Made by a program: the position numbers and the translations under genes
From: an uncultured Clostridia bacterium
Lineage (GTDB): Bacteria > Bacillota > Clostridia > TANB77 > CAG-508
Assembly: GCA_947623615.1 (NCBI GenBank)
Contig: CANQHH010000093.1
Span: forward strand, 1 to 5,289
DNA: 5,289 nucleotides
Direction: 5' to 3'
Part shown: in pieces, positions 5,243 to 5,289 of the stretch
Layout: each line of letters begins with the position of its first letter
Position numbering within the stretch: the stretch's first letter is position 1
Notes under the pieces: generated by a model
The model's database searches: none
The model's input: only the letters and a program-made list of their open reading frames with translations
What the model was told of the DNA's origin: nothing

Positions 5243-5289
5243 CTTCCAAGCAGAATCGAACTGCTGACCTCAGCCTTACCAAGGCTGCG
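5238..5289 (-). tRNA. tRNA-Thr (anticodon GGT), 3' part; 5' end beyond the window
   Basis: Read on the - strand, the anticodon stem CAGCC/GGCTG (5283-5287 and 5271-5275) encloses the loop TTGGTAA, giving anticodon GGT (5278-5280) for threonine codon ACC (and ACU by wobble). The variable loop is AGGTC. The T arm is AGCAG-TTCGATT-CTGCT (5249-5265). The 3' acceptor strand TGGAAGC, discriminator T and an encoded CCA (5238-5240) follow. The D arm and 5' acceptor strand lie outside the window. It runs towards the L,D-transpeptidase gene 47 bases away. Confidence 0.95.

Overview
The window is strongly A+T-rich, uses the standard code and carries LPxTG-type wall-anchored proteins, a sortase, an L,D-transpeptidase and a tRNA gene with an encoded CCA. 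That points to a low-GC Gram-positive bacterium with a real peptidoglycan wall, most likely a Clostridia-type member of the Bacillota. I cannot name a species from the sequence.

Left end (1-600): the 3' part of a sortase gene on the + strand. Its catalytic domain is intact (His, Cys and Arg are all visible), but it is joined to its upstream linker only through an apparent one-base frameshift near base 95. It ends in a bidirectional terminator that overlaps the stop codon, followed by about 90 bases of strongly palindromic non-coding DNA. Facing it on the - strand (608-2065) is a large secreted protein with about eight beta-helix-like GG(T) repeats, an acidic wall-spanning linker and an NPKTA sorting signal.

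Middle (2066-2908): a second, small wall-anchored protein (2331-2735, LPQTG signal) on the - strand. Each anchored protein has its own good sigma-70/SigA-type promoter with a TTGACT -35 box and 17-base spacing. A long A/U hairpin terminator separates them, so they are independent transcription units.

Right end (2909-5289): a - strand run of tRNA-Thr(GGT), then a membrane-anchored YkuD-type L,D-transpeptidase, then the universally conserved ATPase YchF. Gaps are short (47 and 14 bases) and I see no promoter or terminator within the run. The pair is probably transcribed together, perhaps by read-through from the tRNA.

Apart from ychF and the tRNA, the theme is the cell surface: an enzyme that attaches proteins to the wall, two proteins carrying attachment signals of different types, and an enzyme that cross-links the wall. 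I did not find a clearly new system. The points most worth following are the frameshifted sortase beside its possible substrates, the palindromic element at 534-597, and the structured 5' leader of the LPQTG gene.
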